From: Dyadobacter arcticus
Lineage (GTDB): Bacteria; Bacteroidota; Bacteroidia; Cytophagales; Spirosomataceae
Assembly: GCF_011762185.1 (NCBI RefSeq)
Contig: NZ_JAASQJ010000004.1
Location: 124,001 to 188,000, forward strand
DNA: 64,000 nucleotides
Direction of reading: 5' to 3'
Part shown: positions 18,200-26,784 of the stretch, in pieces
Numbering within the stretch: position 1 is the stretch's first letter
Layout: each line of letters begins with the position of its first letter
The notes under the pieces: generated by a model
What the model was told of the DNA's origin: nothing
Database searches by the model: none
What the model saw: only the letters and a program-made list of their open reading frames with translations
Position numbers and translations under genes: made by a program

Positions 18200-19654
18200 T
18201 TATTGGCTGATCGGTTTGATCCGCTCTGTTTTGATCATCAGATTTTTGCGAACTTTAAGATCATCCCTCAGCGATTTTCTGAACGTTTCCACCGTTTTGG
18301 AAGCGGCAACGCGCGATCCTGCTGATGCTGGAATGCCCATCACGTCCAATGCTTTTCTAAATAAAGTCTCGTTTTCATCCCCGAATGCCTTGTAAGGAAC
18401 CGAGGAATCTTCGACAAAATAATCAGGTGTCATCCCATCAACCGTTCCATAATCCGATTCGCCATTTGCATTGGCCGTTTGTCCCAGCATTACATATGCT
18501 CCCCACTTCCAGCGGTCGAGGTCGTCACTGATAAGGGATCCGAACAGGTTTTTGCCCGCCGTATTTTCCCCGATGGTGACCACATTCATGTAAGGTTCTA
18601 AGCCATTAATCACTAATTCGCTAGCCGAGGCAGTGCTGTTTGAAGTCAGCACAAAAACGCGGCTTAGACTGCTGCCTACGTTGTTGGCCTCACTACGGAA
18701 ATTGTAGTTTAACGCATCGACACCGTTGGTTTTTTGCCAATAAGCAATGTATTTGTCATTCCATTGCTCGGTGTAAAATGTCTTTGAAGTCGAAACATTC
18801 TTTCCAATCAGTGAAGCAAGTGTCTCGGCAGAACTAATATATCCTCCTGAATTAAAGCGTAAATCAAGTACCAGCTCATTCACGCTTTTGGCTTTGAAAT
18901 CGGCAAATACCTGACGAAGTTCATTGTCATATCTGGCTTCGTCTGCACTGGTTCCTGGAACAAATTGGGTATAAACGAGATAGCCAATCGTCTTACCATA
19001 AGCCGACTTGGAAATTACGCTTGAAAATGCCACGGGATCCTCAGTAACTTCTGCTTTGGTAATCGAAACGGTTTTCGTAGTTGCAGATATAACTGTGCCC
19101 GCCAATGCACCCAGTGTAAAAGTTGCGGTTTCATTACCTCCAAGCAGCGTCGAATAATTGCTTTCGGTGAGCTGCGTTCCGTTTACTTTTAGAAGGATAT
19201 CACCCCGTTTCAGGCCGGCCTTTTCGGCCGGACTGTCCTTTACCACATAATTTAAGAATATTCCAATGCTTGACTTACCGCTGTCGATGAAAGAAAGGGA
19301 ATAGCTGAGCCCGAAAATTTTGCTGATGCCATTGAATTCATTTTGAAGCGCATCAATATCGTCCGTCACAGACGAAAAGCGGTCGACGGTCTCGCGATTG
19401 TATACTAATTTTTCGAAATAATCATAAGGCGCAATGGTTGAATCCAGACTTTCCCTGGCAGGCATATCCTTATACCAAAAGTACGCGTCATCCATAATCT
19501 CATACAGCCAGCCGTTAATCGCCTTATAATCAGTAGCAGTCGTAGAATCCTGCGTACTCTCGACACCAGGTTCAATTTCCTTATCCTTGCAACTCACTAC
19601 CAACGCCGCAAAAACCAGGAAGTAAAGAAAACTTAACTTTTTAAAGTGTAACAT
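18200..19654 (-). CDS. S41 family C-terminal processing protease lipoprotein
   Basis: 484 residues. The N-terminus is a lipoprotein signal (FLVFAALVVSC, lipidated Cys 22), so it is anchored in the periplasm or exposed on the surface. A PDZ domain (about 105-190, with VVKDSPAEKAGLKRGDILLK) precedes the S41 protease fold. The catalytic Ser is in TASASELVING and the general-base Lys in GENTAGKNLFG, both intact. Tail-specific proteases of this kind trim or degrade envelope proteins with exposed C-termini. It is monocistronic with its own terminator. About 290 bp upstream of it contains only a short palindrome (19873-19889) and no obvious gene. Confidence 0.92.
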   Translation of the reverse strand: MLHFKKLSFLYFLVFAALVVSCKDKEIEPGVESTQDSTTATDYKAINGWLYEIMDDAYFWYKDMPARESLDSTIAPYDYFEKLVYNRETVDRFSSVTDDIDALQNEFNGISKIFGLSYSLSFIDSGKSSIGIFLNYVVKDSPAEKAGLKRGDILLKVNGTQLTESNYSTLLGGNETATFTLGALAGTVISATTKTVSITKAEVTEDPVAFSSVISKSAYGKTIGYLVYTQFVPGTSADEARYDNELRQVFADFKAKSVNELVLDLRFNSGGYISSAETLASLIGKNVSTSKTFYTEQWNDKYIAYWQKTNGVDALNYNFRSEANNVGSSLSRVFVLTSNSTASASELVINGLEPYMNVVTIGENTAGKNLFGSLISDDLDRWKWGAYVMLGQTANANGESDYGTVDGMTPDYFVEDSSVPYKAFGDENETLFRKALDVMGIPASAGSRVAASKTVETFRKSLRDDLKVRKNLMIKTERIKPISQ

Positions 19655-19942
19655 AATTAGTCGGTTATTTAAATTCAGGTAAACGGCTGCGTCATATGCG
19701 AAATTTTGTTGGAATGTTGTTTAACGAATCATATTTACAATACGTATGTCGGGGTGGTAATGTGGCGGAGATGTGGAACAATTTTGAGTGGGACGAAAAC
19801 TTACCCCAAAGGCTTAAAGAAGATTTTCCTTGTCTGCTTCCATAAATTCTTATCAGTAACTAACACTGCTTTCACCTTTGATAAAGGTGTTATTGGATAA
19901 ACCAAACCTTCCTATTAGGCCTATCACAATTCAAAAGAAGGA

Positions 19943-20845
19943 CTAAATCCCAGTCAACCCGCGGAAGAAATTCCGGGCAATCAAAGCATATTCAAAAGGA
20001 TTAGCTTTTGAAGGATCTTGTTCGGCTTCCAGGACAATCCAGCCGTGGTAGTCACTTTCTTTGATTATGGCGAAAAGGGAAGGAAAATCAATGCAACCCT
20101 CCAGATCTCCTGGCACAGTAAACACGCCATTTTTTACGGCAGTAAGAAAGCTAAGTCTTTCGTCGTGAACTCTTTGCAGGACGTTTGGACGAACATCTTT
20201 TAAATGGATATGGGCAGTCCTGCCTATGTATTTTGCCAATGCGGCCACAGGATCTTCGCCTGCAAAGTAAAAGTGCCCGCAATCGTAATTTAGAAATACA
20301 TTTTCAGCTTCCGTTTCATTGAGTAAGCGGTCGGTTTCTTCCATGGTTTGGATGCAGGTGCCCATATGGTGATGGAATGCCAACTTCATACCTCGGTCAC
20401 GCGCGATTTTTCCCAATTCATTAAGTCCAAATGTAAAACTATCCCAGTCATCTTTGGAGTCGAGCATACCTTTACCTTCAAAAACAGGAACATTCATTTG
20501 ACCCTGGCAGCTGTTTCCCGTTTCGCCACCTCCGATCACTTTCGCGCCCATCGTTTCCAGGAAATCCAACAATTCAGTGAAATTCTTCCGGTTTTCAGCA
20601 AAGGTTTTGGTGGTCAGTTCATAGCTGTTCCATTGGTTGCAAATCTGTAAACCCCTCAATTCCAATGCCTTTTTCAACACGTTGGTATCTCTTGGAAATT
20701 TGTTACCGACCTCGCATCCGGTAAACCCGGCCAAAGCCATTTCGGAAATGCATTGCTCAAAAGTATTGTCGCCGCCCAATTCAGGCATATCGTCATTGGT
20801 CCAGTTAATAGGAGCAACCCCAAGTCGTATGTTATCGAAGTTCAT
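19943..20845 (-). CDS. iolE: Inosose dehydratase
   Basis: 300 residues, a TIM-barrel sugar-isomerase-like enzyme that converts 2-keto-myo-inositol (scyllo-inosose) into 3D-trihydroxycyclohexane-1,2-dione. Likely metal ligands lie in AFHHHMG, NYDCGHFYF, HIHLKDVR and VLEAEQDP, in the order expected for the family. The start is set at ATG 20845 (MNFDNIRLGVAPINW). An open frame continues upstream for 87 codons through a purine/pyrimidine repeat coding for SSPSSPSSP-like residues; this is not family sequence and is treated as noncoding. It is the last gene of the minus-strand inositol cluster. Confidence 0.95.
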   Translation of the reverse strand: MNFDNIRLGVAPINWTNDDMPELGGDNTFEQCISEMALAGFTGCEVGNKFPRDTNVLKKALELRGLQICNQWNSYELTTKTFAENRKNFTELLDFLETMGAKVIGGGETGNSCQGQMNVPVFEGKGMLDSKDDWDSFTFGLNELGKIARDRGMKLAFHHHMGTCIQTMEETDRLLNETEAENVFLNYDCGHFYFAGEDPVAALAKYIGRTAHIHLKDVRPNVLQRVHDERLSFLTAVKNGVFTVPGDLEGCIDFPSLFAIIKESDYHGWIVLEAEQDPSKANPFEYALIARNFFRGLTGI

Positions 20846-20860
20846 ATTTTTAAAGTTAAG

Positions 20861-20965
20861 GGGGGAAAGGGAGGAAGGGGAGGAAGGGGAGGAAGGGGAG
20901 GAAGGGGAGGATGATTTTTTTTCCTCCTTCCTCCCTTTTTTCCCTTTCCTCCCTCTTCCCCCTTT
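20861..20965. repeat. Purine/pyrimidine hairpin tract between iolD and iolE
   Basis: The plus strand is almost all purine from 20861 to 20911, including four full copies of the 9-base unit GGAAGGGGA at 20873-20908. It turns almost all pyrimidine from 20914 to 20965. The two halves are imperfect inverted complements (for example GGGAGGAAGG at 20869-20878 pairs with 20926-20935) around a short AT-rich centre. In the iol transcript this gives a G-run/C-run hairpin in the 118-base gap upstream of iolE. It could attenuate or process the transcript. Its sequence also permits triplex or G-quadruplex DNA. Confidence 0.8.
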
Positions 20966-22829
20966 ATAAAAAAATCCGTTGCGTTTTCTTGTTTTCCGTA
21001 TATGTTTCGAAAGCTTTTTGGACGGTGGGGGAGGTGGAGACTTCTGCCACGGGTACTTCCCACCAGGCGTGATAGCCTTTGACAGTTCGGTACAGGCTTG
21101 TTTCAATGTAAATAACGGTTACCCGGTCGCTGGTTTTTGATTGGGCAAGTGCTTCTTCCAGAGATTGCTGATCGGTGGCCCGTATCACATTGGCGCCTAA
21201 ACTTTCCGCATTTTTCGCCAGATCAACAGGAAGGAAGTTTCCGGCCAATTGTCCTGAATTCTCATCCCGATATTTATACATGGTGCCAAAGCGTTCACCA
21301 CCAATGCTTTCCGAAAGCCCGCCAATGCTGGCATAACCATTATTATTCAGAAGCAAAATTGTGAATCTCACCCCTTCCTGAATCGCCGTCACGATTTCGT
21401 GGTTGTTCATCAGGTAACCGCCGTCCCCGCAGATCACATATATTTCCCGGCTCGGGTCAGCAAGTTTTGCGCCCAATCCGGCGGCGATTTCGTAACCCAT
21501 GCAGGAGTAACCGTATTCCAGGTGAAAGTTTTTTGGATCCGTAGCACGCCATAATTTATGCAAATCTCCCGGCGCACTTCCCGACGCATTGATCATCACA
21601 TCGCGATCATCCATGAAAGTATTGAGTGTACCAATTACAATTGCCTGGTCGATTGGCGGCATGGTACCGTTTCCTTCTGCATAAATCTGCGTAACCTCAT
21701 CATCCCAGGCTTTGTTTATCTCGGCAATGTGATGGCGATAAGCCGGTTCGACTTCATAGCTGCCCAATATTTGAGATAACTCTTCAAGAGATGCCTTCGC
21801 ATCGCCAATTACTGGCAATGCTGCGTGTTTAAATGCATCAAACTCGCTGATATTTAGGTTGATAAACTTTACTTCCGGATTCTGGAAAATGGATTTGGAA
21901 GCGGTTGTGAAATCACTGTAACGTGTACCAATTCCAATTACGAGGTCGGCTTCATTGGCAATATCAATGGCGTATTTGGTGCCGGTAGCGCCAAGACCTC
22001 CAATGCTGTACGGCGCATCATATCTTACCGCTCCTTTTCCCGCAAACGTCTCACCAACCGGGATGCCTGTTTTGGTCGCAAAATCGTGCAATACGGCGCA
22101 AGCGTCACTGTAAATTGCACCGCCACCAGCCACAATAACAGGATTTTTAGCTGATTTTATCCATTCTGCGGCCTTCGTCAATGTCGCAAGATCAGGTCTG
22201 GGGCGACCAATATGCCAGACTCTTTTTTGAAATAATTCTTCGGGAAAATCATAAGCATGCGTTTGCACGTCCTGAGGCATGGATAAGGTAACTGTGCCCA
22301 TTTCCGCCTGTGAAGTAAGCACGCGCATGACTTCTGGCAACGAGTAAATCAATTGCTCAGGCCGGTTTATGCGGTCCCAATATTTGGAAACGGGTTTGAA
22401 ACAATCATTTACAGAGATATCCTGGGTCGAGGAACTTTCAAGTTGCTGCAAAACCGGATTTGGTTCGCGGGTGGCGAAGATATCTCCGGGTAAAAGCAAA
22501 ACAGGCAATCGATTAATCGTCGCCAATGCTGCACCGGTGAGCATATTAGTTGCACCCGGACCGATGGAGCTGGTACAGACAAATGCGCCCAGCCTGTTTT
22601 TGACCTTTGCATAAGCTACCGCAGTATGCACCATCGATTGCTCGTTACGACATTGGAAGTAGCGAAAATCAGGGTTTTCCTGCAAAGCCTGACCTAGTCC
22701 CGCGACGTTTCCGTGTCCGAATATGCCAAAGCAGCCTCCAAAATAGGGTTGCTCTGTTCCGTCCCTTTCAATGAATTGGTTTTTAAGGAATAGGATTATA
22801 GCCTGCGCTACGGTAAGTCTTTTGGTCAT
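20964..22829 (-). CDS. iolD: 3D-(3,5/4)-trihydroxycyclohexane-1,2-dione hydrolase
   Basis: 621 residues, a thiamine-diphosphate enzyme that opens the ring of trihydroxycyclohexanedione to 5-deoxy-D-glucuronate. The ThDP pyrimidine domain is N-terminal, with the FGHGNVAGLGQAL region near 32. The central domain has AGGGAIYSD, and the C-terminal domain carries the GDGGYLMNNHEIVTAIQEG to NNNGYASIGG cofactor motif (about 450-490). The start overlaps the iolJ stop codon by four bases (ATGA), so translation is probably coupled. The stop codon lies at the edge of the purine/pyrimidine hairpin that separates it from iolE. Confidence 0.96.
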   Translation of the reverse strand: MTKRLTVAQAIILFLKNQFIERDGTEQPYFGGCFGIFGHGNVAGLGQALQENPDFRYFQCRNEQSMVHTAVAYAKVKNRLGAFVCTSSIGPGATNMLTGAALATINRLPVLLLPGDIFATREPNPVLQQLESSSTQDISVNDCFKPVSKYWDRINRPEQLIYSLPEVMRVLTSQAEMGTVTLSMPQDVQTHAYDFPEELFQKRVWHIGRPRPDLATLTKAAEWIKSAKNPVIVAGGGAIYSDACAVLHDFATKTGIPVGETFAGKGAVRYDAPYSIGGLGATGTKYAIDIANEADLVIGIGTRYSDFTTASKSIFQNPEVKFINLNISEFDAFKHAALPVIGDAKASLEELSQILGSYEVEPAYRHHIAEINKAWDDEVTQIYAEGNGTMPPIDQAIVIGTLNTFMDDRDVMINASGSAPGDLHKLWRATDPKNFHLEYGYSCMGYEIAAGLGAKLADPSREIYVICGDGGYLMNNHEIVTAIQEGVRFTILLLNNNGYASIGGLSESIGGERFGTMYKYRDENSGQLAGNFLPVDLAKNAESLGANVIRATDQQSLEEALAQSKTSDRVTVIYIETSLYRTVKGYHAWWEVPVAEVSTSPTVQKAFETYTENKKTQRIFL

Positions 22830-23776
22830 GATTTATATTTATTAAATTCCTGCGCTTTGCCAGTGCAACCAAAGAGGTCGAACTTTTTGAGCATAAATTT
22901 TTTGTATTCTTCCATAAAGATCTTCCCTGGGGTAGTTGGCGCAAATTCGTCAGGCTTGTCCCTGAAAAATTCCCTGTTTACCATCGTCCAGAGTAAGCGG
23001 GTATCTGTGGCAATATTTATTTTGCATATACCCAGCGGAATCGCTTGCCTTATTTCGTCTTCCTGAACTCCTTTTGCATCGGTTTTCAATGTTCCACCGG
23101 CTGCATTGATCCTTTCCACTACTTCCGGAATAACATTGGAGCCACCATGCAACACCAGCGGAAAGCCGGGCAGGCGTTTTTGTATCTCTTCTAAAATTTG
23201 AAATTGCAATCCTTGTCCGCCTGAAAATTTGTAAGCACCATGGCTGGTGCCGACCGCAATCGCCAGACTATCGCAATCAGTCGCTTTCACAAAATCTTCT
23301 ACTTGTTGTGGATTAGTATAAAATGAATGCGCAGCATCAACGGCCAAATCGTCTTCCACTCCCGCCAAAACGCCCAATTCGGCTTCTACACTGATGTTTT
23401 TTGCATGCGCACGGGTTACCACTTCGCGCGTTCTTTCAACATTTTTTTCAAATGGATCATGGGACGCGTCGATCATGACTGAGGTATAACCGCCTTTTTC
23501 AATGGCATCAAAAATATGCGCTTCGAAGCCATGATCCATATGGATTGCAAATGTAACATCCGGATAAATCCGAGAAGCAGCCCCGATCATCGACAGCAAC
23601 ATGTCAGCATTCGCGTAGTCTCTCGCAAAAGGCGTCGTTTGCACAATAAATGGCGCATTAGCTTCCTGAGCAGCGGAAAAAAGACCATGAATCTCTTCCA
23701 TAAAAAACACATTCACAGCCGGAATAGCATAGCGGCTGTAACATTGGTGGAAGAGTTGGGTCGTTGTCAGGAGCAT
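22826..23776 (-). CDS. iolJ: Class II aldolase, 5-dehydro-2-deoxyphosphogluconate aldolase
   Basis: 316 residues of the class II fructose-bisphosphate aldolase family. In this setting it most likely cleaves 2-deoxy-5-keto-gluconate 6-phosphate into malonate semialdehyde and DHAP. The metal-site motif AIHMDHG (near 80), the VMIDASHDPFEKNVERT stretch (near 102-118), ISVEAELG (near 134) and the LHGGSNV zinc/phosphate loop (near 208) are all present. Its position between the symporter and iolD, with a four-base overlap to iolD, supports the inositol-specific assignment over a glycolytic role. Confidence 0.9.
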   Translation of the reverse strand: MLLTTTQLFHQCYSRYAIPAVNVFFMEEIHGLFSAAQEANAPFIVQTTPFARDYANADMLLSMIGAASRIYPDVTFAIHMDHGFEAHIFDAIEKGGYTSVMIDASHDPFEKNVERTREVVTRAHAKNISVEAELGVLAGVEDDLAVDAAHSFYTNPQQVEDFVKATDCDSLAIAVGTSHGAYKFSGGQGLQFQILEEIQKRLPGFPLVLHGGSNVIPEVVERINAAGGTLKTDAKGVQEDEIRQAIPLGICKINIATDTRLLWTMVNREFFRDKPDEFAPTTPGKIFMEEYKKFMLKKFDLFGCTGKAQEFNKYKS

Positions 23777-23808
23777 TTTCGTTTGAGCTTTTAGCTGTTA
23801 ACTCCTAC

Positions 23809-25422
23809 CTACCAAAACACCGTATAAAGTGCCGCAATCACTCCGCAGATCATGATTGATCCGATGACAAAGCTTCTGCCGGGACGGAACATAGATGCGT
23901 CTATTTCTAACCCTTTTGGGTTGTCTTTGCTATTGGGATCTGCCAATGTCATCACAATGATTACACCGCAGAGGATCAGAAATATGATTCCCATGCGATC
24001 CAGAAAAGGGATTTCAGGGGCAAGAAATTTACCAGCTGTGGACAATGGAATGGTTAACAATGCGGCGGTAAGTGCTGCTGCGGAAGTGGTCCGTTTCCAG
24101 AACATACCCAGAATGAAAATGGCAAATACACCAGGTGTGATAAAACTGCTGTATTCCTGAATAAACTGGTAGGCCTGATCCAGTACCCTTAGCTGCGGCG
24201 CAATCAGTACGGCTATTCCCATCGCAACGTAAATGGTATACCGACCCATTTTAACAAGTTGTTTTTCAGTGGACTGCGGCGCGATGTATTGTTTGTAGAT
24301 ATCCAGTGTAAAAATGGTTGCGATGCTGTTTGCTTTTCCGGCTAGGGACGCTACAATAGCCGCTGTAAGTGCGGCAAAGGCCATTCCTTTTAATCCGGCA
24401 GGCAATAAGTTGAGCAAAACAGGATAAGCGTGATCCGGTTTGACAACCCCGGCGACATCCAGCATCTCTTTTTGGAACATACCGTTTTGGTACAATACAA
24501 AAGCAGCGATTCCTGGAATAACCACGATAATTGGAATAAGTAATTTCAATAACGCAGCAAACAAAATCCCTTTTCTGGCTGTAGGTAAATCAGCACCCAA
24601 ACTACGCTGGATAATGTATTGATTGCAGCCAAAATATGCCAGGTTATTAATCCACATTGCACCAATGATCACTGATAATCCCGGAAGATCTTTGTAAAAA
24701 GGGCTTTCCTTTGGCAATATCATATGAAAATGAGAATCAGCCTGATCGCGGAGCAAACCCAATGCATTAAAAATCCCGGGTGCGTTGAAATGTATGGAAA
24801 CCAGATCCAAAGCCAGATAGGTCGTCACCAGGCCACCGGCGACAAGCACAATTACCTGCACCACGTCGGTATACCCAATGACCTTCATCCCCCCAATTGT
24901 AATGATCACTGCAAAAATGCCTAATCCGAAGATGGCATAATTGAAATCAATGCCAGCTGTCACTTCCAAGGCCAATGCACCCAGATAAAGGATAGAGGTT
25001 AGGTTTACAAAGACATAAAGCAAAAGCCAGAAAACGGCCATGATTGTTGCAACTGTCGGACTATACCTTTCCCGCAAAAATTGAGGCATGGTATAGATCT
25101 TATTTTTGAGATAAACCGGCAAAATAAATAATGCTACAACAATTAGTGAAGCGGCTGCCATCCATTCATAGGACGAAATCGCCAGCCCAATTGCAAACCC
25201 GGAGCCGGACATGCCGATAAAGTGTTCTGCGGAGATATTGGAAGCAATAATGGAAGCCCCGATTGCCCAGAAAGTCAGGGATCCTTCGGCAAGAAAATAG
25301 TCCGTTGAACTGACTTCCTTCGCGCTCTTTTTCTTATAAATCCAATAGCCATAAGCGGATACCCCAATCAGGTAAATAAAGAATACGACATAATCCAGTG
25401 ACTGCAGACCGGTATTGGACAT
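23809..25422 (-). CDS. Sodium/solute symporter (SSS family), probable inositol importer
   Basis: 537 residues with about 14 hydrophobic segments. The N-terminus (MSNTGLQSLDYVVFFIYLIGV) and the following TDYFLAEGSLTFWAIGASIIAS motif are the SGLT/PutP signature. The GNSIATIF-like TM8 region (KANSIATIFTLDIYKQYIAP) also fits. It should sit in the inner membrane and bring in a polyol or sugar with Na+. Because it lies between iolG and iolJ in the inositol cluster, myo-inositol is the likeliest substrate, by inference from context. A repeat of the AGCTGTTA type occupies the gap before iolJ (23785-23802). Confidence 0.9.
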   Translation of the reverse strand: MSNTGLQSLDYVVFFIYLIGVSAYGYWIYKKKSAKEVSSTDYFLAEGSLTFWAIGASIIASNISAEHFIGMSGSGFAIGLAISSYEWMAAASLIVVALFILPVYLKNKIYTMPQFLRERYSPTVATIMAVFWLLLYVFVNLTSILYLGALALEVTAGIDFNYAIFGLGIFAVIITIGGMKVIGYTDVVQVIVLVAGGLVTTYLALDLVSIHFNAPGIFNALGLLRDQADSHFHMILPKESPFYKDLPGLSVIIGAMWINNLAYFGCNQYIIQRSLGADLPTARKGILFAALLKLLIPIIVVIPGIAAFVLYQNGMFQKEMLDVAGVVKPDHAYPVLLNLLPAGLKGMAFAALTAAIVASLAGKANSIATIFTLDIYKQYIAPQSTEKQLVKMGRYTIYVAMGIAVLIAPQLRVLDQAYQFIQEYSSFITPGVFAIFILGMFWKRTTSAAALTAALLTIPLSTAGKFLAPEIPFLDRMGIIFLILCGVIIVMTLADPNSKDNPKGLEIDASMFRPGRSFVIGSIMICGVIAALYTVFW

Positions 25423-25722
25423 AAGGGGGACGGGTTAGGATGCTGTGGTTTGTGGTTGTTCGGAGTGGTTTGGTGTTGTCATTTGTTGTCAGGTATGGTC
25501 ATTTGTTGTGGTTTGGAGTGGTTGTTAGGAATTGTTATTTATGGTTCGGTGTGGTTCGGAGTTGTTTTTGACTCGAACTTAAAATCTTCCATACATTAAC
25601 AATGCATCGCGAAAGCTAGGTAAGAAAACAATACTTGACAAAAAATGACTACGCTTGACAATGCCGAACAACCTTTAACAATCCCAACAACCCCTTACCT
25701 CATTAGCCAAACATTCCCCTAC
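25423..25722. other. Noncoding G/T-rich region inside the inositol cluster
   Basis: No convincing gene is present. The first half of the plus strand is G/T-rich with degenerate TGTGGTT/GGTTCGG units and a repeated GTCATTTGTTGT (two copies between 25479 and 25510). GGTTGTTCGG at 25454-25463 has its complement at 25664-25673, so the region can fold over about 200 bases. It separates iolG from the symporter and could hold a second promoter for the downstream half of the cluster. Confidence 0.6.
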
Positions 25723-26751
25723 CTAAACCGTTGCAAACTGCAAAATTTCATCCATTTTCACATTTCTGCCTTCGGTAAGGGATTTCTTCGCGGCAATACC
25801 GATTGCGGTGGCCATCAGCCCGTCGTGCGCATCTACCGGTGACGGTGTATCCTTCAGCACGCAGTCGATGAATGATTTCAAACAAACCCGAAAAGCAGTC
25901 TCATATCTCTCGAGGAAGAAATGCAGCGGCAGAGAACTGTGGCCGCCGTTTACATCAAAATGGATCAAGGTATCAGCCGTGTTGTTTTCTGCTTTTGCCA
26001 TACCTTTTGAGCCAAATATTTCCAAACGCTGGTCATAACCGTAAACGGCCTTTCGGCTGTTGTCAATGACCCCAATTGCACCATTTTCAAAAGTCAAAAC
26101 AATAACAGCCGTATCAATATCCCCGAATTCTTTGATCTCGGGATGGATTAGCGCGTCTCCTTTTACAAACACCTCCTTAACCTCGCTGCCAACAATGTAG
26201 CGGGCCATATCGAAGTCGTGAATGGACATATCAAGGAAGATACCACCGGAAGTTTTAAGGTATTCCACAGGCGGAGGCGCTGGGTCGCGGCTGGTAATGC
26301 GCAGGATATGCGGATCTCCTATTTTTTTGGTTTCCACCAATGCTCTCACATTAATAAAGTTAGCGTCAAAACGTCTGTTGAATCCCAACATGAGCTTGAC
26401 CTGATTTTCACTAACCGCTTTTTCTGCTTCCTGTATTGCTTCCAGTGTCACGTCCAGAGGCTTTTCACAAAATACATGCTTCTTTTGTCTTGCTGCCGCT
26501 ATCGTGTACGGAACGTGAAATGGGGTAGGGGAGCAAATGATAACCGCTTCAACATCAGGGTGATTAATCACATCATATGCGTCGGTGGTAATTTGCGCCA
26601 CGCCCAGGTTATGCGCAAAAGCGTGTGAGGCCGCGGACAGATCGGACGCAATGATCACCTCCGCATCAGGCATATGGTGCACCAGGTTACTAAGGTGAAT
26701 CTGACCTATCCGGCCGAGCCCAATTACACCGGTCTTAAGTTTTTTTGTCAT
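25723..26751 (-). CDS. iolG: myo-Inositol 2-dehydrogenase (Gfo/Idh/MocA family)
   Basis: 342 residues. The N-terminal Rossmann motif is TGVIGLGRIGQIH (about 7-19), and the conserved EKP motif is in HVFCEKPLDV (near 95). SIHDFDMARYIVG (near 175) supplies the catalytic Asp/His region of inositol dehydrogenases. It oxidises myo-inositol to 2-keto-myo-inositol with NAD+, the first step of the pathway. It sits 33 bases after iolA in the same direction; that gap contains an AGCTAACAGCTAAAA element. Confidence 0.93.
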   Translation of the reverse strand: MTKKLKTGVIGLGRIGQIHLSNLVHHMPDAEVIIASDLSAASHAFAHNLGVAQITTDAYDVINHPDVEAVIICSPTPFHVPYTIAAARQKKHVFCEKPLDVTLEAIQEAEKAVSENQVKLMLGFNRRFDANFINVRALVETKKIGDPHILRITSRDPAPPPVEYLKTSGGIFLDMSIHDFDMARYIVGSEVKEVFVKGDALIHPEIKEFGDIDTAVIVLTFENGAIGVIDNSRKAVYGYDQRLEIFGSKGMAKAENNTADTLIHFDVNGGHSSLPLHFFLERYETAFRVCLKSFIDCVLKDTPSPVDAHDGLMATAIGIAAKKSLTEGRNVKMDEILQFATV

Positions 26752-26784
26752 TTGTTTGGGGAGATGATTTTTTTTAGCTAACAG

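Noticed and set aside
19706..19900. A 64-residue plus-strand frame between the S41 protease and the inositol cluster
   Set aside because: Composition is unlike the neighbours, with no family features; it overlaps a short palindrome and looks random.
20846..21106. Upstream extension of IolE by 87 residues rich in Ser/Pro and Lys
   Set aside because: It is the translation of a 9-base purine/pyrimidine repeat plus the antisense-frame end of iolD; family members start at MNFDNIRLGV, so the extension is taken as chance.
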